From the NCBI RefSeq assembly GCF_024970185.1, contig NZ_CP103965.1:2104001-2168000 (forward strand): a DNA stretch of 64,000 nt, written 5' to 3'. Positions within the stretch are counted from its first letter, which is position 1. Each line of letters starts with the position of its first letter. The notes under the pieces are model-generated. The model was not told the origin of the DNA, made no database searches, and worked only from the letters and a program-made list of their open reading frames with translations. Positions 1 through 9,782 of this stretch are shown here, in pieces. Position numbers and translations under genes: made by a program. This stretch comes from Pseudomonas sp. N3-W. Its GTDB lineage: Bacteria > Pseudomonadota > Gammaproteobacteria > Pseudomonadales > Pseudomonadaceae.

Positions 1-303
1 GTTTACGAACAGCGCGAAGTCACTGATGAAGACATTATCAACTGGATGATGATCCCGCTGTGCCTGGAAACCGTGCGTTGCCTGGAAGACGGCATTGTCG
101 AGACCGCCGCCGAAGCCGACATGGGTCTGGTCTACGGTATTGGTTTCCCTCCATTCCGTGGCGGTGCGCTGCGCTACATCGATTCGATCGGTGTTGCCGA
201 GTTCGTTGCCCTGGCTGACCAGTACGCTGATTTGGGCGCGCTGTACCACCCGACCGCAAAACTGCGTGAAATGGCCAAGACTGGCCAACGGTTCTTCGGT
301 TAA
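1..303 (+). CDS. fadB: Fatty acid oxidation complex alpha subunit, C-terminal end (partial)
   Basis: Last 100 codons of the multifunctional beta-oxidation subunit (enoyl-CoA hydratase/3-hydroxyacyl-CoA dehydrogenase). The open frame enters from the left edge without a start and ends at TAA 301-303. The residues seen ([20 protein letters not shown]) are typical of the C-terminal dehydrogenase lobe of FadB. The thiolase fadA follows 32 bp downstream on the same strand, as in the usual fadBA operon, where the two products form an alpha2beta2 complex. The catalytic domains lie outside the window, so only the end can be judged. Confidence 0.93.
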   Translation, partial: VYEQREVTDEDIINWMMIPLCLETVRCLEDGIVETAAEADMGLVYGIGFPPFRGGALRYIDSIGVAEFVALADQYADLGALYHPTAKLREMAKTGQRFFG

Positions 304-329
304 GCGTCCAAACACTTGAGCGAGAGTGA

Positions 330-1511
<1,182 letters not shown>

Positions 1512-1529
1512 GCGTCTCGTTGATGGAAG

Positions 1530-1556
1530 CCGGGGCCAAGTGCCCCGGTTTTTGTT
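1530..1556 (+). terminator. Rho-independent terminator of fadBA
   Basis: Perfect 7-bp GC stem CCGGGGC (1530-1536) / GCCCCGG (1542-1548) with loop CAAGT, followed by a T-rich tract. It lies 19 bp after the fadA stop. Confidence 0.9.
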
Positions 1557-1610
1557 TTTCTGAATTTATTTTTGTTTTTATTTTGAAAAGATTTGAGCGA
1601 GGGCCAAACC

Positions 1611-1847
1611 ATGCCGATACAACCTGGGCTCTACCAACATTACAAAGGTCCGCAGTACCGTGTATTCAACGTTGCGCGGCATTCGGAAACTGAAGAAGAA
1701 GTGGTCTTCTACCAAGCCCTGTATGGCGATTACGGCTTTTGGGTGCGTCCCTTGAGCATGTTTCTGGAGTCGGTCGAGGTTGACGGCGAACAGGTCCCGC
1801 GCTTTGCTTTGGTGCAGGCCGAACCAAGCCTTTTTTCGAGGCCATAA
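1611..1847 (+). CDS. DUF1653 family small protein
   Basis: 78-aa protein starting MPIQPGLYQHYKGPQYRV. The GxYxHYKG-x-YxV opening and the central EEVVFYQALYGDYGFWVRP block are the DUF1653 signature, a small all-beta domain of unknown function. The start is the ATG at 1611 with GAGGG about 8 nt upstream; an in-frame TTG at 1593 has no ribosome site. It stands alone between the fadA terminator and the topA promoter, the same place as in other pseudomonads. The function is not known. Confidence 0.8.
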   Translation: MPIQPGLYQHYKGPQYRVFNVARHSETEEEVVFYQALYGDYGFWVRPLSMFLESVEVDGEQVPRFALVQAEPSLFSRP

Positions 1848-1872
1848 GCCGAGAGCGCGCAGAACCCTGCGC

Positions 1873-1901
1873 TTGACCTCACCTTGTAGCCACTATATAT
1901 A
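1873..1901 (+). promoter_or_regulatory. Likely sigma-70 promoter of topA
   Basis: TTGACC (1873-1878), a 17-bp spacer and TATATA (1896-1901) give near-consensus -35/-10 boxes 60 bp upstream of the topA ATG. No operator is recognised. Known supercoiling sensitivity of topA promoters cannot be read from the sequence. Confidence 0.6.
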
Positions 1902-1961
1902 GCGGTGCCGCGTCAGGCGCCAACCGCCTTTCACTTCTAGAATTCAGGAATTTTCTGATCC

Positions 1962-4595
1962 ATGGGCAAATCGCTGGTCATTGTGGAATCCCCGGCTAAG
2001 GCCAAGACCATCAACAAGTATCTGGGTAACCAATACGTGGTGAAGTCGAGTATCGGCCATATCCGAGACCTGCCCACCAGCGGTTCGGCTAGCGCCAGCA
2101 AAGAGCCAGCCGCCAAGCGCGGCAAGGCCGCCGCAGGTGAAGGTCCGGTGCTCACGCCGAAAGAGAAAGCGCGCAAGCAGCTGGTCTCGCGTATGGGTGT
2201 CGATCCCGATCATGGCTGGAAAGCCAAGTACGAGATCCTCCCGGGCAAGGAAAAGGTCATCGAAGAGCTGCGCCGGCTCGCCAAGGATGCTGACACCATC
2301 TATCTCGCAACCGACTTGGATCGCGAGGGGGAAGCCATTGCCTGGCACCTGCGCGAAGCCATCGGTGGTGACGACAGCCGCTACAAGCGCGTGGTGTTCA
2401 ACGAAATCACCAAGAAGGCGATTCAGGAGGCCTTCTCCAAGCCAGGCGAGCTGGACATCGACCGTGTCAACGCCCAGCAGGCGCGTCGCTTCCTCGACCG
2501 CGTGGTGGGTTACATGGTTTCGCCGCTGCTGTGGGCGAAGATCGCCCGTGGCTTGTCGGCTGGTCGCGTGCAATCGGTTGCCGTGAAGCTGGTGGTCGAG
2601 CGTGAGCGTGAAATTCGCGCGTTCAATCCTGAAGAGTACTGGGAAGTCCACGCTGACCTCGGCACCGCCAAGGGCGCGACCGTGCGTTTCGACGTCGCTC
2701 GCGAAAAAGGCGAAGCCTTCAAGCCGCTCAACGAAACCCAGGCGATGGCTGCGCTGGAGAAGCTCAAGGCTTCCAGCTACAGCATCGTCAAGCGCGAAGA
2801 CAAACCGACCAGCAGCAAACCGTCGGCACCGTTCATCACGTCCACCCTGCAACAGGCTGCGAGCAACCGCCTGGGCTTCGGCGTGAAGAAAACCATGATG
2901 ATGGCCCAGCGTTTGTACGAAGCGGGTTACATCACCTATATGCGTACCGACTCCACCAACCTCTCGGCCGATGCCGTGACGATGGCGCGCACTTATATTG
3001 AGGGCGAGTTCGGCAAGCAGTACCTGCCGGAAAACCCGAACGTGTACAGCAGCAAGGAAGGCGCACAAGAGGCTCACGAAGCGATTCGTCCTTCTGATGC
3101 CAATACCGAGCCAAGCAAGCTGACGGGTATGGAGCGCGACGCTGAGCGCCTCTACGAGCTGATCTGGCGCCAGTTCCTGGCTTGCCAGATGCTGCCGGCG
3201 CAATACCTGTCGACCACCGTCACTGTCGGTGCCGGTGATTTCGAGCTGCGTGCCAAGGGCCGTATCCTGAAATTCGACGGATATACCCGCGTCATGCCGC
3301 AAATCGCCAAGCCAGGCGACGACGACGTGCTGCCGGACATGGCCCAGGGCGACGCGATGAAGCTGATCAAGCTTGATCCGACCCAACACTTCACCAAGCC
3401 ACCGGCCCGTTATTCGGAAGCCAGCCTGGTTAAAGAGATGGAAAAACGCGGGATTGGTCGTCCTTCGACCTACGCAGCGATCATCTCGACCATCCAGGAC
3501 CGTGGCTACGTAGCGCTGCACAACCGTCGTTTCTATTCGGAAAAGATGGGCGACATCGTCACCGAGCGTCTGTCCGAGAGCTTCTCCAATCTCATGGACT
3601 ACGGCTTCACCGCCGGCATGGAAGAGAACCTCGATGATGTGGCTCAAGGCGAGCGTGACTGGAAAAACGTGCTGGACGAGTTCTACGGCGACTTCAAGAA
3701 GAAACTCGAAGTAGCCGAGAGCGCGGAAAACGGCATGCGCGCCAACCAGCCGGTCATGACCGATATTCCGTGCCTGACCTGCGGCCGGCCGATGCAGATT
3801 CGCACCGCCTCGACGGGCGTGTTCCTCGGTTGCTCGGGTTACAGCCTGCCGCCGAAAGAGCGCTGCAAGGCGACCGTGAACCTGGTGCCGGGTGACGAAA
3901 TTGCTGCGGATGACGAGGGTGAATCGGAATCCCTGGTACTGCGCGGCAAGCACCGTTGCCCGATTTGCAGCACGGCGATGGATGCTTACCTGCTGGATGA
4001 GAAGCGCAAGCTGCACATCTGCGGTAACAATCCGGATTGCTCGGGTTATGAAATCGAAGAGGGCACCTACCGCATCAAGGGCTACGAAGGTCCGAGCCTG
4101 GAGTGCGACAAGTGCGGCAGCGAGATGCAGCTCAAGACCGGCCGTTTCGGCAAGTTCTTCGGTTGCACCAACCCGACCTGCAAGAACACCCGCAAGCTGC
4201 TCAAAAGCGGTGATGCGGCGCCGCCGAAGATGGATCCGGTGAAGATGCCTGAGCTCAAATGCGAAAAGGTCAACGACACCTACATTCTGCGTGACGGTGC
4301 TTCCGGCCTGTTTTTGGCGGCCAGTCAGTTCCCGAAAAACCGCGAGACCCGTGCACCGCTGGTCATGGAAATCGTGCCGCACAAGGATGAGATCGATCCC
4401 AAGTACCACTTCCTCTGCGAAGCGCCGAAGAAAGATCCGGACGGTCTGCCAGCCGTGATCCGCTACAGCCGCAAGACCAAAGAGCAGTACGTGCAAACAG
4501 AAGTCGACGGTAAGCCGACTGGCTGGAAGGCGTACTACGACGGCGGCAAGTGGACGGTAGAAGACAAGCGCCCTGCTAAAGTGGCGAAGGCTTAA
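1962..4595 (+). CDS. topA: DNA topoisomerase I (type IA)
   Basis: Relaxes negative supercoils by a transient 5'-phosphotyrosine break. The protein is 877 aa, normal for proteobacterial TopA. The N-terminal Toprim domain shows [13 protein letters not shown] and the DxDxEGE motif ([16 protein letters not shown]). The active-site Tyr326 lies in [13 protein letters not shown]. Three C-terminal tetracysteine zinc modules follow, beginning [16 protein letters not shown] and CDKCGSEM. Residues 40-70 carry an Ala/Lys-rich insertion within the Toprim region. It is monocistronic: its own promoter at 1873 and a terminator at 4656. Confidence 0.98.
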   Translation: MGKSLVIVESPAKAKTINKYLGNQYVVKSSIGHIRDLPTSGSASASKEPAAKRGKAAAGEGPVLTPKEKARKQLVSRMGVDPDHGWKAKYEILPGKEKVIEELRRLAKDADTIYLATDLDREGEAIAWHLREAIGGDDSRYKRVVFNEITKKAIQEAFSKPGELDIDRVNAQQARRFLDRVVGYMVSPLLWAKIARGLSAGRVQSVAVKLVVEREREIRAFNPEEYWEVHADLGTAKGATVRFDVAREKGEAFKPLNETQAMAALEKLKASSYSIVKREDKPTSSKPSAPFITSTLQQAASNRLGFGVKKTMMMAQRLYEAGYITYMRTDSTNLSADAVTMARTYIEGEFGKQYLPENPNVYSSKEGAQEAHEAIRPSDANTEPSKLTGMERDAERLYELIWRQFLACQMLPAQYLSTTVTVGAGDFELRAKGRILKFDGYTRVMPQIAKPGDDDVLPDMAQGDAMKLIKLDPTQHFTKPPARYSEASLVKEMEKRGIGRPSTYAAIISTIQDRGYVALHNRRFYSEKMGDIVTERLSESFSNLMDYGFTAGMEENLDDVAQGERDWKNVLDEFYGDFKKKLEVAESAENGMRANQPVMTDIPCLTCGRPMQIRTASTGVFLGCSGYSLPPKERCKATVNLVPGDEIAADDEGESESLVLRGKHRCPICSTAMDAYLLDEKRKLHICGNNPDCSGYEIEEGTYRIKGYEGPSLECDKCGSEMQLKTGRFGKFFGCTNPTCKNTRKLLKSGDAAPPKMDPVKMPELKCEKVNDTYILRDGASGLFLAASQFPKNRETRAPLVMEIVPHKDEIDPKYHFLCEAPKKDPDGLPAVIRYSRKTKEQYVQTEVDGKPTGWKAYYDGGKWTVEDKRPAKVAKA

Positions 4596-4628
4596 CAAGC
4601 GTTAACAGTGGGGCCGGCTTCGTCGGCC

Positions 4629-4652
4629 AGCGGGAGCAAGCTCCCTCGCCAC
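4629..4652. repeat. Single REP-like palindrome
   Basis: AGCGGGAGCAAGCTCCCTCG belongs to the REP sequences common in P. fluorescens genomes. It has one arm only here, directly before the topA terminator. Confidence 0.55.
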
Positions 4653-4655
4653 AAT

Positions 4656-4698
4656 AAAAGGCCGCATGACAACCCGAGGGTTTTCATGCGGCCTTTTT
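4656..4698. terminator. Terminator after topA
   Basis: Long stem AAAAGGCCGCATGA (4656-4669) against TCATGCGGCCTTTTT (4684-4698), interrupted by a short AACCCGAGGGTT sub-hairpin, with a T run after the right arm. Confidence 0.88.
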
Positions 4699-4782
4699 GT
4701 TTTGGGCTTGCGGTGGGATCGGCTGATCCCCGACACTGTGCGGCCTATGTGAAGCAATTATTTCGTTGTGGAGACTGCCGTC

Positions 4783-5307
4783 ATGGCCCACGAACTGTAC
4801 ACCCGCACCAATCAGAAGATTTATTTCGCCGGGCTGTCTCTGGAAGCGCTTGCCAGGGCCGAAGAGGGGCGGGCAATGAATTCTCTGGCGTTGATTCAGG
4901 CCGGGCGCGAATCGGCCCTGTTTCATCTCTATGGTGCATTGCTGGGGTTGTGCCATGAAATCGCCGGCTTCTACCGTTTGCCTCAGGCCAATGCGCCCCG
5001 GGCAGAGATGCTGTTGACGCGTGAAGTGCTTGAAGCCATCGCGATTCCTGAAATGGCTGAAATGGTCGAGTTGGCGCAGAACCCTGAAACCTGGCTGGCC
5101 AAGCTGTTGGCGGCCCACACCGCATTGTTCCAGCCGCCTCGTGCGCCGCATAAGCCCAAGGGCGATGTCACACAGCCGTTGATCCTGGCTGTCAACCTCG
5201 ACGAGGAAGAGGCTCCTCAAGAGTTGAGCCGGGAAGAGCTGGAGAGTTGGCGTCAGAACCTCAAGGGACTGGCAATTCGTTTTCGCGAAGGTCTGAACGA
5301 GTGTTGA
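4783..5307 (+). CDS. Conserved hypothetical protein (DUF6586-like)
   Basis: 174-aa soluble, mostly helical protein with no signal peptide or membrane segment and no recognisable active site. The start is ATG 4783 with GGAGA 7 nt upstream; the in-frame GTG at 4768 overlaps that ribosome site. It occupies the slot directly after topA, where pseudomonads carry a protein assigned to DUF6586. The family assignment is from context and general resemblance. The function is unknown. Confidence 0.75.
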   Translation: MAHELYTRTNQKIYFAGLSLEALARAEEGRAMNSLALIQAGRESALFHLYGALLGLCHEIAGFYRLPQANAPRAEMLLTREVLEAIAIPEMAEMVELAQNPETWLAKLLAAHTALFQPPRAPHKPKGDVTQPLILAVNLDEEEAPQELSREELESWRQNLKGLAIRFREGLNEC

Positions 5308-5401
5308 TGGATTTTCTGTCGTAACGACTTCTGGTCAAGATCCCGAGCGAAGCCTGGCCGATGCCTATATAATCCCCGCCTTTCGTGGAGAACAGACCTA
5401 T

Positions 5402-5635
5402 ATGCCAACGTCCTTTCTAGAAATTGTCGAGTTACCAGACGGCCGAATCGAGCTGCGCAGGGCTGAGGACGAGGGTTCTCTGGTTACTTTGGATTTCTCC
5501 GAGGATGCCAAAGTGTTCCTGCAAGGCCAGCACGTGGAAGTCGCCAAGGCGATGTTGAGCGTGGGAGTGCAGATGGCAGGGCGCCTGGTTGAAGGCGACT
5601 TCGACAAGGAAGAGGGGCCGCGGATTCTTCATTGA
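5402..5635 (+). CDS. Conserved hypothetical protein, 77 aa
   Basis: Small acidic protein starting MPTSFLEIVELPDGRIELRR and ending EEGPRILH. No known domain is recognised. A TATAAT box at 5368-5373 lies 28 bp upstream, suggesting its own promoter, although the -35 (GAGCGA) is poor. GTGGAGA gives a ribosome site. It sits between the topA neighbour and sulA, as in the usual Pseudomonas order. It is convergent with sulA, and the 90-bp gap holds only an imperfect GGCTTCTC/GAGAAGCC hairpin. Confidence 0.7.
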   Translation: MPTSFLEIVELPDGRIELRRAEDEGSLVTLDFSEDAKVFLQGQHVEVAKAMLSVGVQMAGRLVEGDFDKEEGPRILH

Positions 5636-5726
5636 TCCCGCCCGTCGGTTTCTGCCGATACCGCTATAGATCGGCTTCTCTGTCCCTGGAGAAGCCCTGC
5701 GCTGTTCAGGCGCGTCTCGTTTACAG

Positions 5727-6203
5727 TTAGCCCAGACGAATATTCAGGCTTTGAGCGTCCCCGGTGCGGGCGGCGCTGATCAGCTGTTGCCTTGATGTTG
5801 TATTCAGCGGGTTGAGCCAGCTGACAACCGTGTGACTGCGGCCCAGTCGCAACGCTTCGCAGGTCAATTGCTGAGCGCTTTGCGTGCCACGCGGTTGCAG
5901 CAGCAGAATACGTTCGCGGTTCAGTCCCGCGTCTCGCAACCACGTCTGAGTAAGGCTGGCGGGCGGGGCGATCAGCGTCAGCCAGCGTGCATCCTGGTCC
6001 TGGCTCAACTCCCTGAGAATCGGCGCCAGCAGGTTCAGGCAGTTCCCGGCCGCACCACGCAATGACAGCTCGCTGAATACCTCGGGATCGGCACTCCAGG
6101 GCGACGACTCGACCACGTCTTTCAGAATCGGCGTCAGTGGCTGTGCCATAAACGCTTCGAACAACGGCAGTTGGGCTTGCTGTGAGGTATGTGGGAACTG
6201 CAT
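5727..6203 (-). CDS. sulA: SOS cell-division inhibitor SulA
   Basis: 158-aa SulA-family protein. By family knowledge it blocks FtsZ polymerisation during the SOS response. It starts MQFPHTSQQAQLPLFEAFMA. The central RecA-fold-like stretch (RWLTLIAPPASLTQTWLRDA, then RILLLQPRG) matches the SulA core. It begins 10 bp after the lexA stop with a strong AAGGAGG ribosome site, so it is co-transcribed with lexA and controlled by the LexA boxes at 6833 and 6852. In E. coli sulA stands alone; this lexA-sulA operon is the Pseudomonas arrangement. Confidence 0.93.
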   Translation of the reverse strand: MQFPHTSQQAQLPLFEAFMAQPLTPILKDVVESSPWSADPEVFSELSLRGAAGNCLNLLAPILRELSQDQDARWLTLIAPPASLTQTWLRDAGLNRERILLLQPRGTQSAQQLTCEALRLGRSHTVVSWLNPLNTTSRQQLISAARTGDAQSLNIRLG

Positions 6204-6213
6204 AAAGCCTCCT

Positions 6214-6822
6214 TTAGCGGCGGATCACGCCAACGCTCAAGCCTTCGATCACCAGTTCCTGATCTTTCAGGTTGACTTCGATAGGGGCGAATTCAGGGTT
6301 TTCGGCAAGCAGCCAGACTTTGCTGCCGTCACGCTTGAAGCGCTTGACGGTGACTTCGTCGCCGATGCGCGCTACCACGATCTGGCCGTTACGGGCTTCA
6401 CGGGTGGTGTGCACAGCCAGCAGGTCGCCATCGAAAATGCCGACGTCTTTCATGCTCATCCCGTGAACGCGCAGCAGGTAATCGGCGCGAGGATGGAAGA
6501 AGGTCGGATTGATGTTGCAGGACTCTTCGACATGTTGCTGGGCCAGGATCGGCGCGCCGGCCGCTACTCGACCAATGATCGGCAGCGTGGAGTCGTCGGC
6601 CTTGGCTTCGAAGCCCGGAATGCGGATGCCACGGGATGCGCCCGGTGTCATCTCGATTGCGCCCTTGCGGGCCAGTGCCTTGAGGTGTTCTTCCGCTGCA
6701 TTGGGCGATTTGAAACCCAGTTCCTGAGCGATTTCCGCTCGGGTCGGCGGGTAGCCGTTGTCTTCGAGGCAGCGTTTGATGAAGGCCAGAATCTCTGCTT
6801 GGCGTGGCGTCAGCTTTAGCAT
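6214..6822 (-). CDS. lexA: LexA repressor
   Basis: SOS master repressor and self-cleaving serine protease, 202 aa as in E. coli. The N-terminal winged helix starts [20 protein letters not shown]. The Ala88-Gly89 cleavage site is in GRVAAGAP. Ser123 (RVHGMSMKD) and Lys160 (DEVTVKRFK) form the catalytic dyad. It is the first gene of lexA-sulA. Two LexA boxes just upstream imply autoregulation. Confidence 0.98.
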   Translation of the reverse strand: MLKLTPRQAEILAFIKRCLEDNGYPPTRAEIAQELGFKSPNAAEEHLKALARKGAIEMTPGASRGIRIPGFEAKADDSTLPIIGRVAAGAPILAQQHVEESCNINPTFFHPRADYLLRVHGMSMKDVGIFDGDLLAVHTTREARNGQIVVARIGDEVTVKRFKRDGSKVWLLAENPEFAPIEVNLKDQELVIEGLSVGVIRR

Positions 6823-6832
6823 ATTGATCGCT

Positions 6833-6848
6833 CTGTCTTTTTATACAG
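6833..6848 (-). promoter_or_regulatory. LexA box 1 upstream of lexA
   Basis: CTGTCTTTTTATACAG fits CTGT-N8-ACAG exactly, 10 bp upstream of the lexA start codon. Confidence 0.92.
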
Positions 6849-6851
6849 TGA

Positions 6852-6867
6852 CTGGGATTATATACAG
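6852..6867 (-). promoter_or_regulatory. LexA box 2 upstream of lexA
   Basis: CTGGGATTATATACAG matches CTGT-N8-ACAG with one change (CTGG). It is centred 19 bp from box 1. Tandem boxes at lexA are the classical autoregulatory arrangement. Confidence 0.85.
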
Positions 6868-6992
6868 TGAACTGCGCTTGGCAATGCCCCTTTTTTTGCT
6901 CGCCGCTGGACGGTCGGTCTGTCCGTTGATTGAAGCCTCGCTGTTGTATGGTTAAATATCTGACCGGCCATTCCCAAAATGAACCGGCAAGC

Positions 6993-7021
6993 TTGACAAT
7001 GCATGGACTGAAACGTATGTT
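6993..7021 (+). promoter_or_regulatory. psrA promoter
   Basis: TTGACA (6993-6998), exactly 17 bp, then TATGTT (7016-7021). The -10 lies inside the first of two overlapping palindromes (7010-7036), so binding there would block RNA polymerase. Confidence 0.75.
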
Positions 7022-7036
7022 TCAAACAAGTGTTTG
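7010..7036 (+). promoter_or_regulatory. Double PsrA-type operator
   Basis: Two palindromes share one base: GAAACGTATGTTTC (7010-7023) and CAAACAAGTGTTTG (7023-7036). Both fit the known PsrA consensus of G/CAAAC, 2-4 bases, then GTTTG/C. They cover the -10 and the start of the psrA transcript, consistent with autorepression relieved by fatty acids. Confidence 0.82.
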
Positions 7037-7051
7037 TCAGGCGGAGTAGCC

Positions 7052-7759
7052 ATGGCCCAGTCGGAAACCGTTGAACGCATTCTCGATGCTGCCGAGCAAT
7101 TGTTCGCGGAAAAAGGGTTTGCCGAAACCTCGTTGCGTCTGATCACCAGCAAGGCCGGTGTCAATCTGGCGGCGGTGAACTACCACTTCGGTTCCAAGAA
7201 GGCGCTGATTCAAGCGGTCTTCTCGCGGTTCCTCGGTCCCTTCTGCATCAGCCTCGATAAAGAGCTGGAGCGGCGTCAGGCCAAGCCGGAGAACAGGCCT
7301 ACGCTCGAAGAGCTGCTGGAAATCCTCGTCGAGCAAGCCCTCGTGGTCCAGCCACGCAGCGGCAATGACCTCTCTATATTCATGCGGTTGCTGGGGCTGG
7401 CGTTCAGTCAGAGCCAGGGCCACTTGCGTCGCTATCTGGAAGACATGTACGGCAAGGTGTTTCGCCGCTACATGACACTGGTTAATGAAGCTGCGCCGCG
7501 TATCCCGCCGATCGAGCTGTTCTGGCGCGTGCACTTCATGCTCGGCGCTGCCGCGTTCAGCATGTCCGGGATCAAGGCCTTGCGCGCCATCGCCGAGACC
7601 GATTTCGGCGTCAACACGTCAATCGAGCAGGTGATGCGCCTGATGGTGCCGTTCCTGGCGGCTGGCATGCGCGCGGAAACCGGCGTCACCGACACGGCCA
7701 TGGCCACCGCGCAATTGCGTCCGCGCAGCAAATCGGCGCCGGTTGCGGCCAAGGTTTAA
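7052..7759 (+). CDS. psrA: TetR-family regulator PsrA
   Basis: 235-aa TetR regulator. In Pseudomonas PsrA senses long-chain fatty acids, represses beta-oxidation genes and itself, and activates rpoS. The HTH lies in residues 1-50 (ERILDAAEQLFAEKGFAETS, VNLAAVNYHFGSKKALI); the ligand-binding helical domain follows. The start is ATG 7052 with GGCGGAG upstream; the in-frame TTG at 7034 falls inside the operator. Identity rests on the HTH, the lexA-psrA-nagZ order and the matching operators upstream. Confidence 0.92.
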   Translation: MAQSETVERILDAAEQLFAEKGFAETSLRLITSKAGVNLAAVNYHFGSKKALIQAVFSRFLGPFCISLDKELERRQAKPENRPTLEELLEILVEQALVVQPRSGNDLSIFMRLLGLAFSQSQGHLRRYLEDMYGKVFRRYMTLVNEAAPRIPPIELFWRVHFMLGAAAFSMSGIKALRAIAETDFGVNTSIEQVMRLMVPFLAAGMRAETGVTDTAMATAQLRPRSKSAPVAAKV

Positions 7760-7917
7760 CCGCACACCGGTGGGCGCGGCAGCTGACATCCGTTAAGCTA
7801 GCCGCCCATGCCGACTCTCGTTTTTAACCCGATTCCAAAATATATTGCCGACCTGCCGGGCACCGCCCACGGCAGCGAATGCGTGTGCGCCGGGTTTCTC
7901 GTTCTCAAGGAATTTCT

Positions 7918-8928
7918 ATGACTGCTGGCCTGCAAGGCTCGTTGATGGTGGACGTCGCCGGTACCTGGCTGACGGCTGAAGATCGCCAATTGTTGCGTCA
8001 GCCCGAAGTGGGCGGCCTGATCATTTTTGCCCGCAACATCGAACACCCGCGTCAGGTGCGCGAGTTGAGCGCGGCGATTCGCGCTGTCCGTCCCGATCTG
8101 TTGCTGGCAGTGGACCAGGAGGGCGGCCGGGTGCAGCGTCTGCGTCAAGGTTTCGTGCGCCTGCCGGCCATGCGCGCCATCGCTGATAATCCGAACGCTG
8201 AATATCTCGCCGAACAATGCGGCTGGATCATGGCGACCGAAGTGCTGGCGGTTGGCCTCGACCTGAGCTTCGCCCCCGTGCTGGACCTGGATTACCAGCG
8301 CAGCGCGGTGGTTGGCACACGTTCGTTCGAAGGTAATCCAGAGCGCGCCGCATTGCTGGCGGGGGCATTCATCCGTGGCATGAGCAGCGCCGGCATGGCT
8401 GCCACCGGCAAGCATTTCCCCGGTCACGGCTGGGCCGAGGCGGATTCCCACGTCGCGATCCCCAACGACGAACGCAGCCTTGACGAAATCCGTGCCAAGG
8501 ACCTGGTGCCGTTCGCCCGCTTGAGCAAACAACTCGCCGCAGTGATGCCGGCCCACGTTATCTATCCGCAAGTCGACGCCCAGCCTGCCGGCTTTTCCCG
8601 TCGCTGGTTGCAGGACATCCTGCGTGGCGAGCTGCAATTCGACGGTGTTATTTTCAGTGACGATTTGTCGATGGCCGGCGCCCATGTAGTGGGTGATGCT
8701 GCCAGTCGTATCGAGGCGGCACTGAGCGCCGGTTGCGACATGGGTCTGGTGTGCAATGATCGGGCGGCTGCCGAATTGGCGCTGACGGCCGCCCAGCGTA
8801 TGAAGGTCACGCCTTCGCCGCGTATCGCACGCATGCGTGGCCAGTCGTTCGCGGGCACCGAATATCGCCAGGACCCACGCTGGCTCACGGCCGTCGGTGC
8901 GCTCAAAGACGCTCAACTGATTGATTAA
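7918..8928 (+). CDS. nagZ: Beta-N-acetylhexosaminidase (GH3)
   Basis: Cytoplasmic glycosidase that removes GlcNAc from anhydro-muropeptides in peptidoglycan recycling, and so feeds the AmpC induction signal. The protein is 336 aa, the usual NagZ size. The GH3 signature LAVDQEGGRVQRLR, the mobile catalytic loop KHFPGHGWAEADSH and the nucleophile Asp of FSDDLSMAGA are all present. The start is ATG 7918 behind CAAGGA; an upstream in-frame ATG at 7879 lacks a ribosome site. The mtnP gene starts 12 bp after it, so the two are probably co-transcribed. Confidence 0.96.
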   Translation: MTAGLQGSLMVDVAGTWLTAEDRQLLRQPEVGGLIIFARNIEHPRQVRELSAAIRAVRPDLLLAVDQEGGRVQRLRQGFVRLPAMRAIADNPNAEYLAEQCGWIMATEVLAVGLDLSFAPVLDLDYQRSAVVGTRSFEGNPERAALLAGAFIRGMSSAGMAATGKHFPGHGWAEADSHVAIPNDERSLDEIRAKDLVPFARLSKQLAAVMPAHVIYPQVDAQPAGFSRRWLQDILRGELQFDGVIFSDDLSMAGAHVVGDAASRIEAALSAGCDMGLVCNDRAAAELALTAAQRMKVTPSPRIARMRGQSFAGTEYRQDPRWLTAVGALKDAQLID

Positions 8929-9678
<750 letters not shown>

Positions 9679-9703
9679 ATTAGGCTCTACACCGAGTTGA
9701 CTT

Positions 9704-9771
9704 CATCGCGGGCAAGCCACGCTCCCACAGGATTGATGTGAACCTTGTGGGAGCGTGGCTTGCCCGCGATG
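9704..9771. repeat. REP inverted pair
   Basis: CATCGCGGGCAAGCCACGCTCCCACAG (9704-9730) and its near-perfect inverse (9744-9771) around a 13-bp spacer. It lies between two convergent genes and may serve as a bidirectional terminator or mRNA-stabilising hairpin. Confidence 0.85.
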
Positions 9772-9782
9772 GCGATCTATAA

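Noticed and set aside
1944..4598. 884-codon open frame antisense to all of topA
   Set aside because: It is a by-product of GC-rich codon use on the real topA frame. It has no ribosome site or family motifs, while topA has complete catalytic motifs.
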